Shown here: in pieces, positions 19,601 to 30,888 of the stretch | Position numbering within the stretch: the first letter of the stretch is position 1 | Layout: every line of letters starts with the position of its first letter | From: Mimachlamys varia | Lineage: Eukaryota > Mollusca > Bivalvia > Pectinida > Pectinidae | Reading direction: 5' to 3' | DNA length: 64,000 nt | Assembly: GCA_947623455.1 (NCBI GenBank) | Contig: OX392543.1 | Coordinates: 15,064,757 to 15,128,756, forward strand | Program-made: the position numbers and the translations under genes | Notes under the pieces: model-generated | Database searches by the model: none | What the model was told of the DNA's origin: nothing | What the model saw: the letters and a program-made list of their open reading frames with translations, nothing else

Positions 19601-22100
19601 GTACATGTGTAGCCTCAGAAATATGTGTAGCATCAGAAAAAATATAATGTATTAACAAATGGAGCTAGGCGTTGGTTAAATTATTTAAACTGCATTGATT
19701 ATCACTTTTCATGGTTCAATGAACAAATGAGAGTTATTGAAATACACCTCAATGATTCATGATTCAGAACAAAAAATGTGGTCGGGTATATGTAAAGTTT
19801 GTGGTTTGGTTGTCTGCCCGACTGTGGGTTTTCTCTGGATTATCCAGTTTAAATTTCTTCTCACTTTAGATCATCTGCTGCATGTTATTAAGTATCTCAG
19901 TCAACAACAGTAATTTTTTATATTAATTGAAATAAAGTTATGATTTGTATTATACATGCAACTAGTTCATCTGTAATTGTTTTTAAAATAGAGAAAAATG
20001 AGATATGATTTTTACCTATTTAGTGCCTTACTTAAAGTGAAAGGAGTGATATTAAAATGAAAGAAGTGTTACTTAAATGAAAGGAGAGATATGAATGAAA
20101 ATAAGTTATGATTTTTACCTATTTTGTGCTTTAAATCTTTAAAATCAGCGGAGAAATATTGATACTTTTCTTTTCTTAGTAGATATGAAACAAGTTATCA
20201 AACTTATTTTAATCACTCTTGTTTAGAAATGAATTGTAAAAAGGTAATTTGATGACTTTTCAGTTCATTAAGAAACACATAGTTACAATCTATCTTGTCC
20301 ATGCTAGATTTAAAACTTTGGAATTTCAGGTGTATATATACATTTTACATAAATTTCAATTTTATCTCAAAAGACCCATTTCCTAATTCATAAGAGGTGA
20401 CTTGACTTCATGTTATATCCTTTCTCTTCTTCCTTAAGTTCCTTTTCTTTCCTTCAAACACTGACTGAGATTAGGCTTCAATTAATGATGATCGTTTGCC
20501 CAGGTGAGGAAATAGGTTCTGTCCCTTGGCTAGAGCATATGAGTGAACCACAGGTACTAGAGTGTACCAATATGCTATCAGGCATATTTTGTAACTGTAG
20601 AAGAAGTTACTAGTTAGAGCCTGGCATGTCTATGGGGCCTTCAATACTTTGTCTTTGAACATGCAGGTATAGATTAATAACAAACTGAACTTCAACTCTT
20701 CACTATTATTAGAATTTGGGCTGATTAGATGAGGAACACTTGCACAGATTGGTAATTAGAGGTTGCATCATGTGAACAGATACAACTCTGGTGTTGAGCA
20801 AACATAGATGCCGTCATGTTTTATGGGGTTTTATATATAGCATATAGCTATACAATATACAGGGCTACCATAACCCCCCCCCCCCTCCTCTAGTAGGTTG
20901 GTGACTACCACTGAGAAGAACACTTTAAAGATCAATATTTTGTTAATAAAGAACAACTTGACCAACAACAGTTTGTGACCCTTGCTTTGTTACAGATGTC
21001 TTGATAAAACTTGCATCTGAATCAACCACAGACGTGTGTAGTGTACAGTAGGTCACTGTGACTTTCATCTCTGTAGGTGTGTAAAAGGTGGGGGTCAGTG
21101 TGTGGCGTGTAAATGTAGTGTTAAATATGGTCTCTGTCACTCAGCTGACGGAGCTTGCTTCTTTGGCGCCATTGTTAGAGCTGTAGATTATCACGCCGGA
21201 GACCTGGGTTTGACTTCTGGCCGGGGCACTCGATAGGAACATGTTTTTCATTAATTTCTCTGTACCAGCTGGTACTTTCACAGGTGAATAGGAAATTTGA
21301 TAAGAACATCATTTGGAATCTTATGACATTGTGTTTCCTGTGGATTTTGCTTACCTCCATTGACCGACAAACTCCATTTCCGTTTGCAAATGTATTGCTG
21401 CCGTACATGTACCTACTTTTTTTGTGGCATTTTGTGTGCCATGGTGTCTTTTAATTCAGATATTCAAATGTGCTGATCAAATAAACTGTTTTCAAGGCTT
21501 ACATCTAATGGGAAGTTTAATCCAATTTTGAAAGAAATGTACATAGAGATATATATATTTGGAACAGTGCCAGATCTTTCCTTCAAGTATGATGTGTTTT
21601 ACTTGATGAGATTTTGAGTGCTCTGTATAGCATATTTTAATTGCAGTTACTGTTTGTCTGAAAGTTCTGGTTGAGTGAATTTTCAAATTGTATAACATTC
21701 TTACACACAATACACTCTATTGTTCCTTTACAATTCAAAACGTATAATGCCATACCTGTTTTATTCTTTCCATGTATGCTTCTTTTTACCCTTTTGTTGA
21801 AGTGAAATGCAAACAGATACAGTTTCAAGGTCACATGGGTCAAATATTTTGAAATATTTCAACAACTTTTATAACCAAATAGTCTAGTGTGCTGAATTTT
21901 GTCAGTAGCATGTCAAAATAAAGGATTGCAAAGTTTATTGCAAGGATTGACCTTGGCTCACATAAAAGGTCATAGGGATTAAGTGTTTTATTACACTTTA
22001 AAGAACTTCTTTTTATTACGTAAAGATATTTCTACCACAATATCCTGAATTATTCCACTCTCAGACCATTGTATAAACGTGCTGACTGTTGGATAAACAT
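19601..22100. other. Repeat-poor stretch with one tRNA-like fragment
   Basis: Mostly AT-rich sequence without recognised genes. A tRNA-like segment with a B-box-like motif lies at about 21143-21235 (GGGTTTGACTTCTGGCC). A C-run sits at 20873-20885. An ORF at 20410-20613 has no recognisable family. Confidence 0.5.
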
Positions 22101-22319
22101 ATCCCAGGACAAACCTAAGGGGGGCTTAGAATTTCAAGTGGAACTTAAAATCCCCTTATTTGCCCCTTATTCTACATTAGATCTGAAGGGGATTTCAAGT
22201 GGGGAATATTACACCCACTTAAAACCAACTTGATTTCAAGTGTCCCAACTTAGAGTCACCTTACAGCAAAGGGGAAAATAAGCCCATAGATGAAAGTGAT
22301 GTTTTTACCACTTAATATC

Positions 22320-22655
22320 CCCTTGAAACATTTGGTCATGATTTGCAGACCATTTTGGCAACTTATTTTCCACTTGAAACACTTGGTCATGATTTGAAGA
22401 CCATTTTGGCAACTTATTTTCCACTTGAAACACTAGGTCATGATTTGAAGACCATTTTGGCAACTTATTTTCCACTTGAAACACTTGGTCATGATTTGCA
22501 GACCATTTTGACAACTTATTTTCCACTTGAAACACTTGATCATAATTTGCAGACCATTTTGGCAACTTATTTTCCACTTGAAACTCTTGGTCATGATTTG
22601 CAGACCATTTTGGCAACTTATTTTCCACTTAAAATACTTGATCATCATTTGCAGA
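22320..22655. repeat. 51-bp tandem repeat, 7 copies, open on both strands
   Basis: Seven 51-bp units (17 codons) with the core TTGGTCATGATTTGCAGACC. Because the unit is a multiple of three, ORFs run through both strands (17-residue unit ENKLPKWSANHDQVFQV on minus; TILATYFPLETLGHDLK on plus). There is no other sign of coding, and the edges carry the CCCCTTGAAA word of the enclosing element. Confidence 0.85.
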
Positions 22656-23496
22656 CATCGATAATTTTCAATGTTCATGATCATATTATCATTTACCGAA
22701 AATGTGTCCATTTGGACTAGACTTTCAAATTCTTTTCAATAATGCAAAATATTGTTTCGAAGGTTTGAAAAACTCTTTTCAATTAAACAAATACACCTTT
22801 AAAAAATATGTTGGACAATTTCTGCTATATTCTCTAGGTCTTCATGCAGTACCTTCATAAATTTAACCACAAATGTATTTTTAATGCCAAAAATAGGAAG
22901 CCAAACAAATGAATAAACTGACTTCAAATCTGTGTTATTTTGGTTTCAATAAACATTGCCTAATTAAAAAAAAGGAACAAAACGAAAATTTCTAAAACAA
23001 AAAAAATGTATGCTGTACTCAACGATAATAAATGCTTAATAATATCGTTTTTGTACGTAGAAAAAATTCAATGACATATTTTGAAATATAAAACAAAACA
23101 AAAAATAACGCAACGTTATAGAAGTTTTGAACAATCGATCATAATTAAATAAATCTGTATTTCCGGCTTTGAAACTCTGTAGCACTTTCGATATGCATTG
23201 ATATACCTTCTGTTTTTTATTGAAAACTTGCCGGAAAGATCGTAAGAAACTTTCCCATCCCGTCCGTAAAATCATGTCCGTCGTAAATCATACGTTCGAC
23301 TTCGTTTATGTTGTATTCATCAACGTTGTAATTTTATCGGCGACCGGTCGGCAGTTAGATATAAATAGATAATCTTTAACTGTTCTTCATACTTGATGTG
23401 ATGGTGATTTCTTTTAATTCAAAGTTCGTTCAATATTGAACGAGTTTATTACCAATGCCGCTTACCCGGAAGCATTATCGTGTTTGTGTAAACCTA

Positions 23497-23560
23497 GTCT
23501 CGTTCAACCAGACGCTCGATTATTTCTTTCGTTGTCGACAAGAGTCTGGTTGAACGAGAC
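23497..23560. repeat. Short foldback upstream of the three-exon ORF
   Basis: Inverted arms GTCTCGTTCAACCAGACGCTC and AGAGTCTGGTTGAACGAGAC flank a ~23-nt loop. It lies about 180 bp upstream of the ATG at 23742. It may be a cruciform-forming or regulatory site, or a minimal foldback element. Confidence 0.65.
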
Positions 23561-23741
23561 ATCCAAAATGCAGTAGAACCGGTAAGGCGGGAATTTGAAT
23601 TTGACAGACGACCTCTGATGAGCTGACAATGTCAACAAGCCGGGCGATGTCAAAACGCTTCAATTTCACCGGGAAAGCTGCAGTTTTTTCATGTTATGCT
23701 AATAATTAAGGATCCCAAGCACCTGAGAACAACACGTCTGA

Positions 23742-25513
23742 ATGAACGGAATATGTTTTTACTCAAACGGCGACGATATAGATAGACTACTCATAGCCAA
23801 GACCTCGCCAACACACACATCGCGGCCATTACAAACGTAAGTTTACTAAGTTTACTCGTCAAGTTGCGGAATTTCCGTAAATACCTGAATTGTCTAAACG
23901 GAAATGTTACAAATATGCAATCCATTTTAGCTTGTTCATAAGTGAATATTCGTTGATTCTTTTTTTAATCCAGAGCTGATTATCGATTTCTGTGTGTCAA
24001 TACCGGCCCTGTCAGTGTCAGTTCCCCACGTGAACATCTTTTTTTTTTCAAATTGATGCAGGTTTTCGATGTCCAACGACACTAACGTGTTGAAATTAAC
24101 TACTCTAGCCATATTAATCGGACATTGTTTTCTCTGTGAAATAATAATTTATCCAGGAATCATATGGATTTAAATAGAAATATGTCTGGTTAACGATTCC
24201 TGATTATTATAAGGCCTAATTTTCAGTACAGTACAGAGATAAAACGTTCGATTCCTAGTCATGAGGCGGAACAGTTGTAAACATAGTGACGTGCCAAATA
24301 TTTCATTTTTTTTTTAATTTTCTATTCTTTTATTTCTTTGTATAAAATTTACGTTTTTATGGAGAAATAGAAATTTTGGCATGTCACTATGTGGGTCTGC
24401 ATGTTAAGTAAATGTGTGAAATAATGATTTGTTATTCAAATTTCACTTAACTTGGCTTAGGTTTACCATTGTTGTATGAAAAAACCTTGTTTACTTTTCA
24501 TTTAATTAATATATATTTACTGAAATGAAATATAAAGAATCTTTAATGAAAAATCATTGTTGATTGAAATTTGAACCGAGGCATGTAGAGATGAAAGACC
24601 TAAACTAAAAAAAATCGAATTCAGGATGGTTCTTATTTATTTTAATAAATTAAAAAATTGATTATATAAACATGTGAATAGTTTATAAATCAATTCAAAT
24701 AGTTTGAATGAAACAGCAGTACAAGTATAGTTTTTCTTTTCCTTTTTTTCCACTTAGACTGTGCAAAGCTGGTCTGGATGTTGGAAGATTTGATGCCGGA
24801 CCTTCATTTTCTTTAACTAACAGAAATATGTTATGTGGATCACAACACCAACAGATGGTAATTTTCATTTAAATTCTTATTTGTCACTGTCAGCAGCTCA
24901 TATTTTACAAAGATGGTGAATTTGTACCACTCAAGACTCCTATAAATTTGTCATATATTAGCTGCCCTGTTACATGTACAATGTAGTTGGTTGAATTGGT
25001 CATATTTAAGTTCATGGTCATCTGCACAAAGAGCCAACTTGCGGGGGAGGGGGGTATGGAAGGCCACTTTCAAGATCACAGGGGTCAAGTATGTAAATCT
25101 CATAAACAACTAAAATTATAAATAGTTAGATGACGACCGTTAAGGCCCATTGGGCCTCTTGTCTTGCTGTGGCTTTATTTATGCTACATGTAACTTCACT
25201 TAAAAGTGAATTGCAGAAAAATGATCAACAAATGAAACAAAACATTTAACAACATGCCATATCGTAGACATACTAGTGAAAAAAATATCTAACTTGTTTG
25301 TATTCAGTCACTGATTTATTCTTAATACATTTTGCATTGTGTTGTGTGTTACAGATTTTTCAATTGATCAACTGCATGAGCTGCTCATTCAATCAGAACC
25401 ATAGGAAATTGCCGGGACACCATCACAATCCAGGCCAGTTGTACATCTTCCGTGATGACCAGCAATTGGGAAAGCAGTTAAAAAAATCAAAGTTTGAAAT
25501 ATATTTTGTATAA
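23742..25513 (+). CDS. Unrecognised three-exon ORF, 117 residues
   Basis: Exons 23742-23836, 24758-24857 and 25355-25513 join in frame (phases 2, then 0) with good sites: AAAC|GTAAGT, CCACTTAG|AC, CAGATG|GTAATT, TGTTACAG|AT. The product starts MNGICFYSNGDDIDRLLIAK, continues LCKAGLDVGRFDAGPSFSL, and ends KKSKFEIYFV. No family or catalytic motif is recognised. It lies wholly inside the putative element 22101-26327, so it could be an element-encoded or captured gene. The open joins might also be luck, since the exons are short. Confidence 0.4.
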
Positions 25514-25679
25514 TTCCATGGATAAATTTATATAATTTTATTTTATTGTTTTTGTTTTATTTTAAGGTATTGAGCAGCTATGAACTCCCTACAGCTTTCA
25601 TGCCAATAGCTGCAGTTTTCACTCTACAAGAAAATTACAAAAATTAATGGACTTCTTGGTATCCCCTCAGACTTAGCAG

Positions 25680-26300
25680 GACCACTCGTAAACACTTGGT
25701 GGAGCACCTTATAAACCCCTTGACCAGACCACTTGAAATCCACTGGAATATGTTTTTCGAAACTACTTGAAATCCCCTTAACAGGACTACTTAAAATCCA
25801 CTGGAAATCTCATTTAAATATTTCGAGACGCTTTAAATCCCCTTGGAGAAACCACCTAAAATCCCCTTAACAGGACTACTTGAAATCCCCTTAACAGGAC
25901 TACTTGAAATACACTTGGAAAAGCCACTTAAAATCCCCTTAACAGGACTACTTTAAATCCCCTTAACAGGACTACTTGAAATCCACTTGGAGAAGCCACT
26001 TGAAATCCCCTTAACAGGACTACTTTAAATACCCTTAACAGGACTACTTGAAATCCACTTGGAGAAGCCACTTAAAATCCCCTTAACAGGACTACTTTAA
26101 ATCCCCTTAACAGGACTACTTGAAATCCCCTTAACAGGACCGCTTAAAATCCACTGGATAGCTCATTTAAATATTTCGAGACGCTTTAAATCCCCTTATG
26201 GTAACCACTTAAAATCCACTTAATCCACTTAAAATGCACTTGCAATAGACTTGTACCAGAAAAATATATTCAACTTAAAATCCCCTTATGATGAACTTAA
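25680..26300. repeat. Subterminal short repeats, ~24-bp words, about 20 copies
   Basis: Irregular tandem copies of CTTGAAATCCCCTTAACAGG and ACTTAAAATCCACTTGGAG variants, ending at the TGTCCTGGG terminus. The same words occur inverted or direct at the left end (22130-22330). This would suit clustered binding sites for a transposase. Confidence 0.85.
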
Positions 26301-26547
26301 TTTCCCCTCAAAAATGTCCTGGGATGTTATATACCACTAGTGGAATATGACCTTCCGGACTTTTGATTGGTTGAGAAGTTGAACTTTGACCGAAAATGTG
26401 GATTGTTGACGACGTCATCGATTGTTGACGTCGTCACAACTTGGCGGGAATGTATTCGAGATGATGTGATTTCCCGCAAATATGCGATTCACCCCAGAAA
26501 ACAACACTACAACTGCCGACTAAATATCATTGTGGTAGAAACAGGTC

Positions 26548-26707
26548 ACACGAATCGTGGTTATTGGATATGGAATTTATTTCACTCTCGTTAATTATTT
26601 TTTAAAAGTTACAAAAGACACTCGCTAAAGCTCGTGTCTTTTGTAACTTTTAAAAAATAATTTACTTGAGTGAAATAAATTCCATATCCAACAACCACTC
26701 GTTGTGT
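26548..26707. mobile_element. Long perfect hairpin (~75-bp arms)
   Basis: The arms GGATATGGAATTTATTTCAC ... AAAAGTTACAAAAGACACTC and their reverse complement are separated by only a few bases (GCTAAAGC). Related sequence with GATGACGTCAT words occurs upstream (26340-26470) and at 29580-30070, so this is the foldback end of a dispersed family. Confidence 0.85.
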
Positions 26708-27170
26708 AACCTCTATATATACATTATGGTTTATGCCAAGTAGTGTATGCTTAGATGAAACGTTACATAGTTTGTTCAAATAATTGACCTTGTCAAATTT
26801 TCAAGGTCACTGTACATGTTGCCATGATTATTTTAGATAAAGAATTCAAGCAAATTCATCTGGCTAACTAATAAAGTAAGGGCAAAAATATTTGACCAAT
26901 AAAAGGATACCATTATTTTGTTCATATGAATGTCCTTAGCTTACGCTTTCTCGGTCATCGTGGTGAAGTATGTTAAAATGTTTGAACTAGTACTTCTTCA
27001 ATAAATGACACACAGAATTGCCATTTAAGGTCACAAGGATCAAATGCTGATATTAACAACTTCTTTAATAACTGAAGGCCTACTGCAGTGTGGTTACTGG
27101 TGATATCTATTGTCTGTTGCCTTATTTAACCCTTTTTGATTTATTTTCAACCAAATTATAATTAAGGCCC

Positions 27171-27558
27171 AATTAATATACTTAACTTCAGGAAATTTTT
27201 CTTGATTCTGAAAATTTCTGACAAAAACCCAGTTGATAACCATGCAAAAATAAGCCTAAAACGAAGTAAACTTGAGCGGTAAGTAACAAGAAACTCTTGA
27301 CAGAAAAATCCAAAAAATTGAAAATAATTCAGGTGGGGCCCTCTTCAACAACAAGCCGAAGTTAGGAAACAGTTCAAAATGGATGCCTGTTTACAAATAC
27401 CGAGTTTCAACTGCTGCCGTACCATTAACCTCATAAGAATTCGTCTTGAATATTGGTGATATCAGTTAATCTTAACTAAATCTATAAATATAAAAAGTTA
27501 TTAGTTTTTTTTTACGCTTCTAGTTTTGCCAAAAGTTATGTATATTGGGCCTATATTA
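27171..27558. mobile_element. TTAA-type MITE, copy 2
   Basis: The left end is ATTAAGGCCCAATTAATATAC and the right end is TATGTATATTGGGCCTATATTAA. The interior matches the copies at 15961 and 43394 (for example AAGCCTAAAACGAAGTAAAC). The ends are somewhat diverged. Confidence 0.75.
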
Positions 27559-27602
27559 ATCAATTGACATATTTACTTATTTGCTATAATCCTTTCAGCT
27601 GA

Positions 27603-27830
27603 GGGCCAGGGTGGCAAAATGGTTAAGGTGTCCCCACATTAGACCACTAGCCCTCCACCTCTGGGTTTCGAGTTTGAAACCCATGTGGGGCAGTTGCCAG
27701 GTACTGACCGTAGGTCGGTGGTTTTTCTCCGGGTACTCCAGTTGTCCTCCACCTCTGAAACCTGGCAAGTCCTTAAATGACCCTGGCTGTTAATATAGGA
27801 TGTCAAACTAAACAAACCAAACCAAACCTT
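27603..27830 (+). mobile_element. tRNA-derived SINE, family B
   Basis: A-box TGGTTAAGGTG, B-box-like GGTTTCGAGTTTGAA, then GGGGCAGTTGCCAGGTACTG, TTTTTCTCCGGGTACTCC and an ACAAACCAAACC tail. Other copies: 44600-44777 (5' truncated), 47751-48028 and 59202-59432. Confidence 0.85.
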
Positions 27831-27879
27831 TCAGCTGATAAAAAGGGGATGTAAGTGCTCAACTAGAGTAAATATTAAA

Positions 27880-28245
27880 CACTTTTGGTCTATTGTGGGG
27901 TCACCTGCCCGACCATGTGGGTTTTCCCGGGAAGGTCCCAGGTTCGAACCCCGGTTGGGCCGTGCATTTTTCCTTTCCTGTTACATTTGATGCCTGTGAC
28001 CAAACCTTAATGTTTCAAGTACTGGGTGTATTCTTAGCAAGGGGATACCCGAACCTGGGTTGTAAATCGTAATGTCTTCGGGGTTGAAGACTTTGTTAAA
28101 GGAGGGAGGAATGTAGCGGATCTAGACTGGGTCGATCGTCGGCGACCAGATAGCTCAATTGTTTGAGCGTCTGTCTAGAGTTTGGAGGGTCCCGGGTTCG
28201 AAACCCTGGTCTGGCCGTGCATTTTTCCTCTCCTGTTACACATGC
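27880..28245 (+). repeat. Pair of tRNA-like repeats (GGTTCGAACCCC type)
   Basis: Two segments share GGTTCGAACCCCGGTTGGGC / GGTTCGAAACCCTGGTCTGG followed by CCGTGCATTTTTCCT and CTCCTGTTACA, with a tRNA-like A-box ATAGCTCAATTGTTTG in the second. They look like a third tRNA-derived SINE family. The first copy is fused to family-A body sequence (GGGGTCACCTGCCCG at 27898). Confidence 0.65.
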
Positions 28246-30888
28246 ACTTAGTTGCTGACACAATTAATATGACTATACAATTGTACATACTGCTTACATC
28301 TAATCTCCAACAACTTTAGGCAGAGAAATAAAACAAAACACATACATAAGTTCATTTTATTTTTTATTATGTGCACAAAAATATAGCAGGTAAATTGTGA
28401 TCAATCTTAAAAATAGCTAAAAAGTACCAGATTATACTGATTTGATTACAACTCATCTGCATCAGATTATATCCGCTGTGTTTGTATGTGTGTTGGAACG
28501 AAGTGTGAGTATATCTTAGTCTCCAACATTATAAATAAAATATAGTTTACAAGTGAAATATGCAAAGATGTACTAATCAAAAGCATTTAGTTTCCAACTA
28601 GCCGCCTTAATGTGTATTCAAAATGATAGATAATCAGTGATCAATTTACAATGGATCCTTTTTGTATACAAATTGCTAAAAACGATGGGTTCCACAATGT
28701 TAAATTGAAGTATTTCCAGAATTTTTTTGAGTCCCACCATTATTTTTTGAGTATACGTACTGGACTTGGGACTCGCACGTAGATTGATAACTGTATTTAA
28801 AATTAATGTGTATTGGTCTACCGCTTCCATACCAATTCCCAAACATAATGCATCATTCATTTAATTGAGTGCATACAAATTATCCATAATTTTGTAATTA
28901 TAAGTAGATTTAATTGACACCCCTTGAAATTTTTTGGTATTTCTAATTTTTTCTTTCAGCACAAAATATTATTACTGTTCATTTGTGAATTACATGAATT
29001 TCTGATTAAATGTTTTATCTGTAATATCTCAAATATTACATAGATTAAAGTTAATTTACTAATAAAATATGTGAAGAAAAAAAGAATTCAAGTAATTGTG
29101 TAAAATATAAAGTACATCTTGTACATTGTTATATAACTATAATGTTTAATACTGCTTAAGTATTGTTTTGAGCAAAGAAAATTACATTTATTTCATAATT
29201 GTTCATAAAGTTCTTTACAGACTAATAGGTATAAAGAGTCAAAGTAACCTGGTGACACCCCAAACCGAAATAGCAAACTTACATTTTCCTTTCTATAAGA
29301 TTGATATGAGAAATTTAAACCTTACAGAAAGCTGCTAATTAAATATCAGTGAGCAAGGAAGGAAGCTAGTGTAATATGCACAGCTATATAAGCTTTATAA
29401 ACGTGTAAAGCCATCAATGAATCAATGTGGCAGCTAGTTCTTGCAAAGTTGCAGATTTCAATAGCTTTGATGCTCAAAGTAAAAGTAATGTAAACATGAA
29501 CATTTTCGTTGTCATTTAAATTTTGCTTTTTGAAGGAAAATATTTCATACCAACGAATATTTCTAAACAACATTTCACTCAAGTTAGTTAATTTTCAGGA
29601 GTTACAAAAGTAACGAAAGCGAAATGAATACCATATTCAACAGCCACGAGTCGTGTGAACTGTTCCCCACCACTATATCTCAGTCGAAAACAGCTGGAGT
29701 GTGACCTGATTTGAATACAACTACACACATTTTTTTTGCGGTCAATGCTGATGTAGTGATTTTACCAATACATGAATGTAAAAATTGTCACTCATTAATT
29801 TTATACAAAAACTTCATGACATTCAATACATTGTATGGCAGTTGAAAGCCTTTAAATAATTTCAATTTAAAAGTATTTGTTTACATAAATTAACCGCAGA
29901 CGATATCATATGAGAAAACATATCATCTAGTAGATTCCTGCCACTATAGTGATGACGTCATGAACAATCAGCATGTGGCAATGAACTATGTGATTTCCAG
30001 TCAAAGTTCAATTTCTCAACCAATCAAAAGTGAGGAATGTCATATACCCCTAGTAGTATATTAGAAATATTTATCCCAAAATTGGCATGTTTACACAAAG
30101 GCCTAATTAGAGTGAAATAACACAACAGATTAATTGTGGTGGAAAAATGGATATTTCATTAATGTGCAGAAAAGTGACTTGGTTTGTCCTATTTAAAGGC
30201 AGGTTTAACCTGTATGTGCCTATATAATAGTGTATTCCCTGTATACAATATTGAGTTACCTTTTTAGTTTGTCCTTTTTTAAGGCAGGTTTAACCTCTGA
30301 CTAATATACGGTGGACTGGGCTTTAATACTTACATGCTACTGAATATGGAACTGCAATATACTAGACAGTATAGTGTGGGCTTATTTCCAGACGTGGACT
30401 TGTTACTAGTGTACAGGTATGGGAAATGTCCCGAGATTCAATATAATTTTATAATGATAACACTAAAAAGTCCTTACTTTTCTTCACATGTACACTGGTA
30501 TTCTAAATACATGATTCTTCAATTTGATATGTAATGAATTTTTCATCATTGGTAAATTATCAGAAAGAGACTTTTTACGACTTTAAAAGCGGGCCATTTA
30601 TTTACGTCACACGTAAATAGATACGTTTATGTTAAGAATAGTCAGTAAATTAAATCATATAGAAGGTATAATTATATTTATATATATATATATCCGTTTA
30701 CATCACAAATATTCATTCTTGCCAAAAAACACATTTTTGGAAATTTTATAAGATTTTTAAGCAAATTTTTAAAAGCTTGATCGATACATTGCGGTGATCC
30801 ATGGAATAAAATCTTGCAACACGACATATTAATCCAGGTAGGAGTCACAGTTATTATATATATTGATATCATTGTTAATGGAAGAGAT
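28246..30888. other. Non-coding stretch with a decayed foldback-family copy
   Basis: 28246-29580 shows nothing recognised. 29580-30070 is a decayed, reversed relative of the 26340-26707 foldback family (shared GAGTTACAAAAG, GATGACGTCATGAACAATC, TTTCTCAACCAATCAAAAG). 30070-30888 holds a (TA)n tract at 30676-30692 and TTTATT at 30597, a possible minus-strand polyadenylation signal for the arrestin gene. Confidence 0.5.

Larger units (their letters stand above)
22101..26327. mobile_element. Possible DNA element with CCCAGGACA ends and subterminal repeats
   Basis: The left end CCCAGGACAAACCTAAGGGG and the right end (reverse complement CCCAGGACATTTTTGAGGGG) share a 9-bp inverted terminus and a following AGGGG. 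Both flanks are densely filled with the same word, AC(T)TTGAAATCCCCTTA / ACTTAAAATCCCCTTA: at 22130-22330 on the left and 25680-26300 on the right. Such matched subterminal repeats are typical of DNA transposons. No target-site duplication is clear, and no known transposase is seen. The interior holds a tandem array and a three-exon ORF. Confidence 0.55.

Noticed and set aside
20410..20613. 67-residue ORF with GSVPWLEHMSEPQVLECTN
   Set aside because: No convincing splice sites, no recognised family and no phase link to the neighbouring exons.
27603..28245. Functional tRNA genes
   Set aside because: A- and B-box-like motifs are present, but the stems do not close and the sequences continue into shared SINE bodies and tails.
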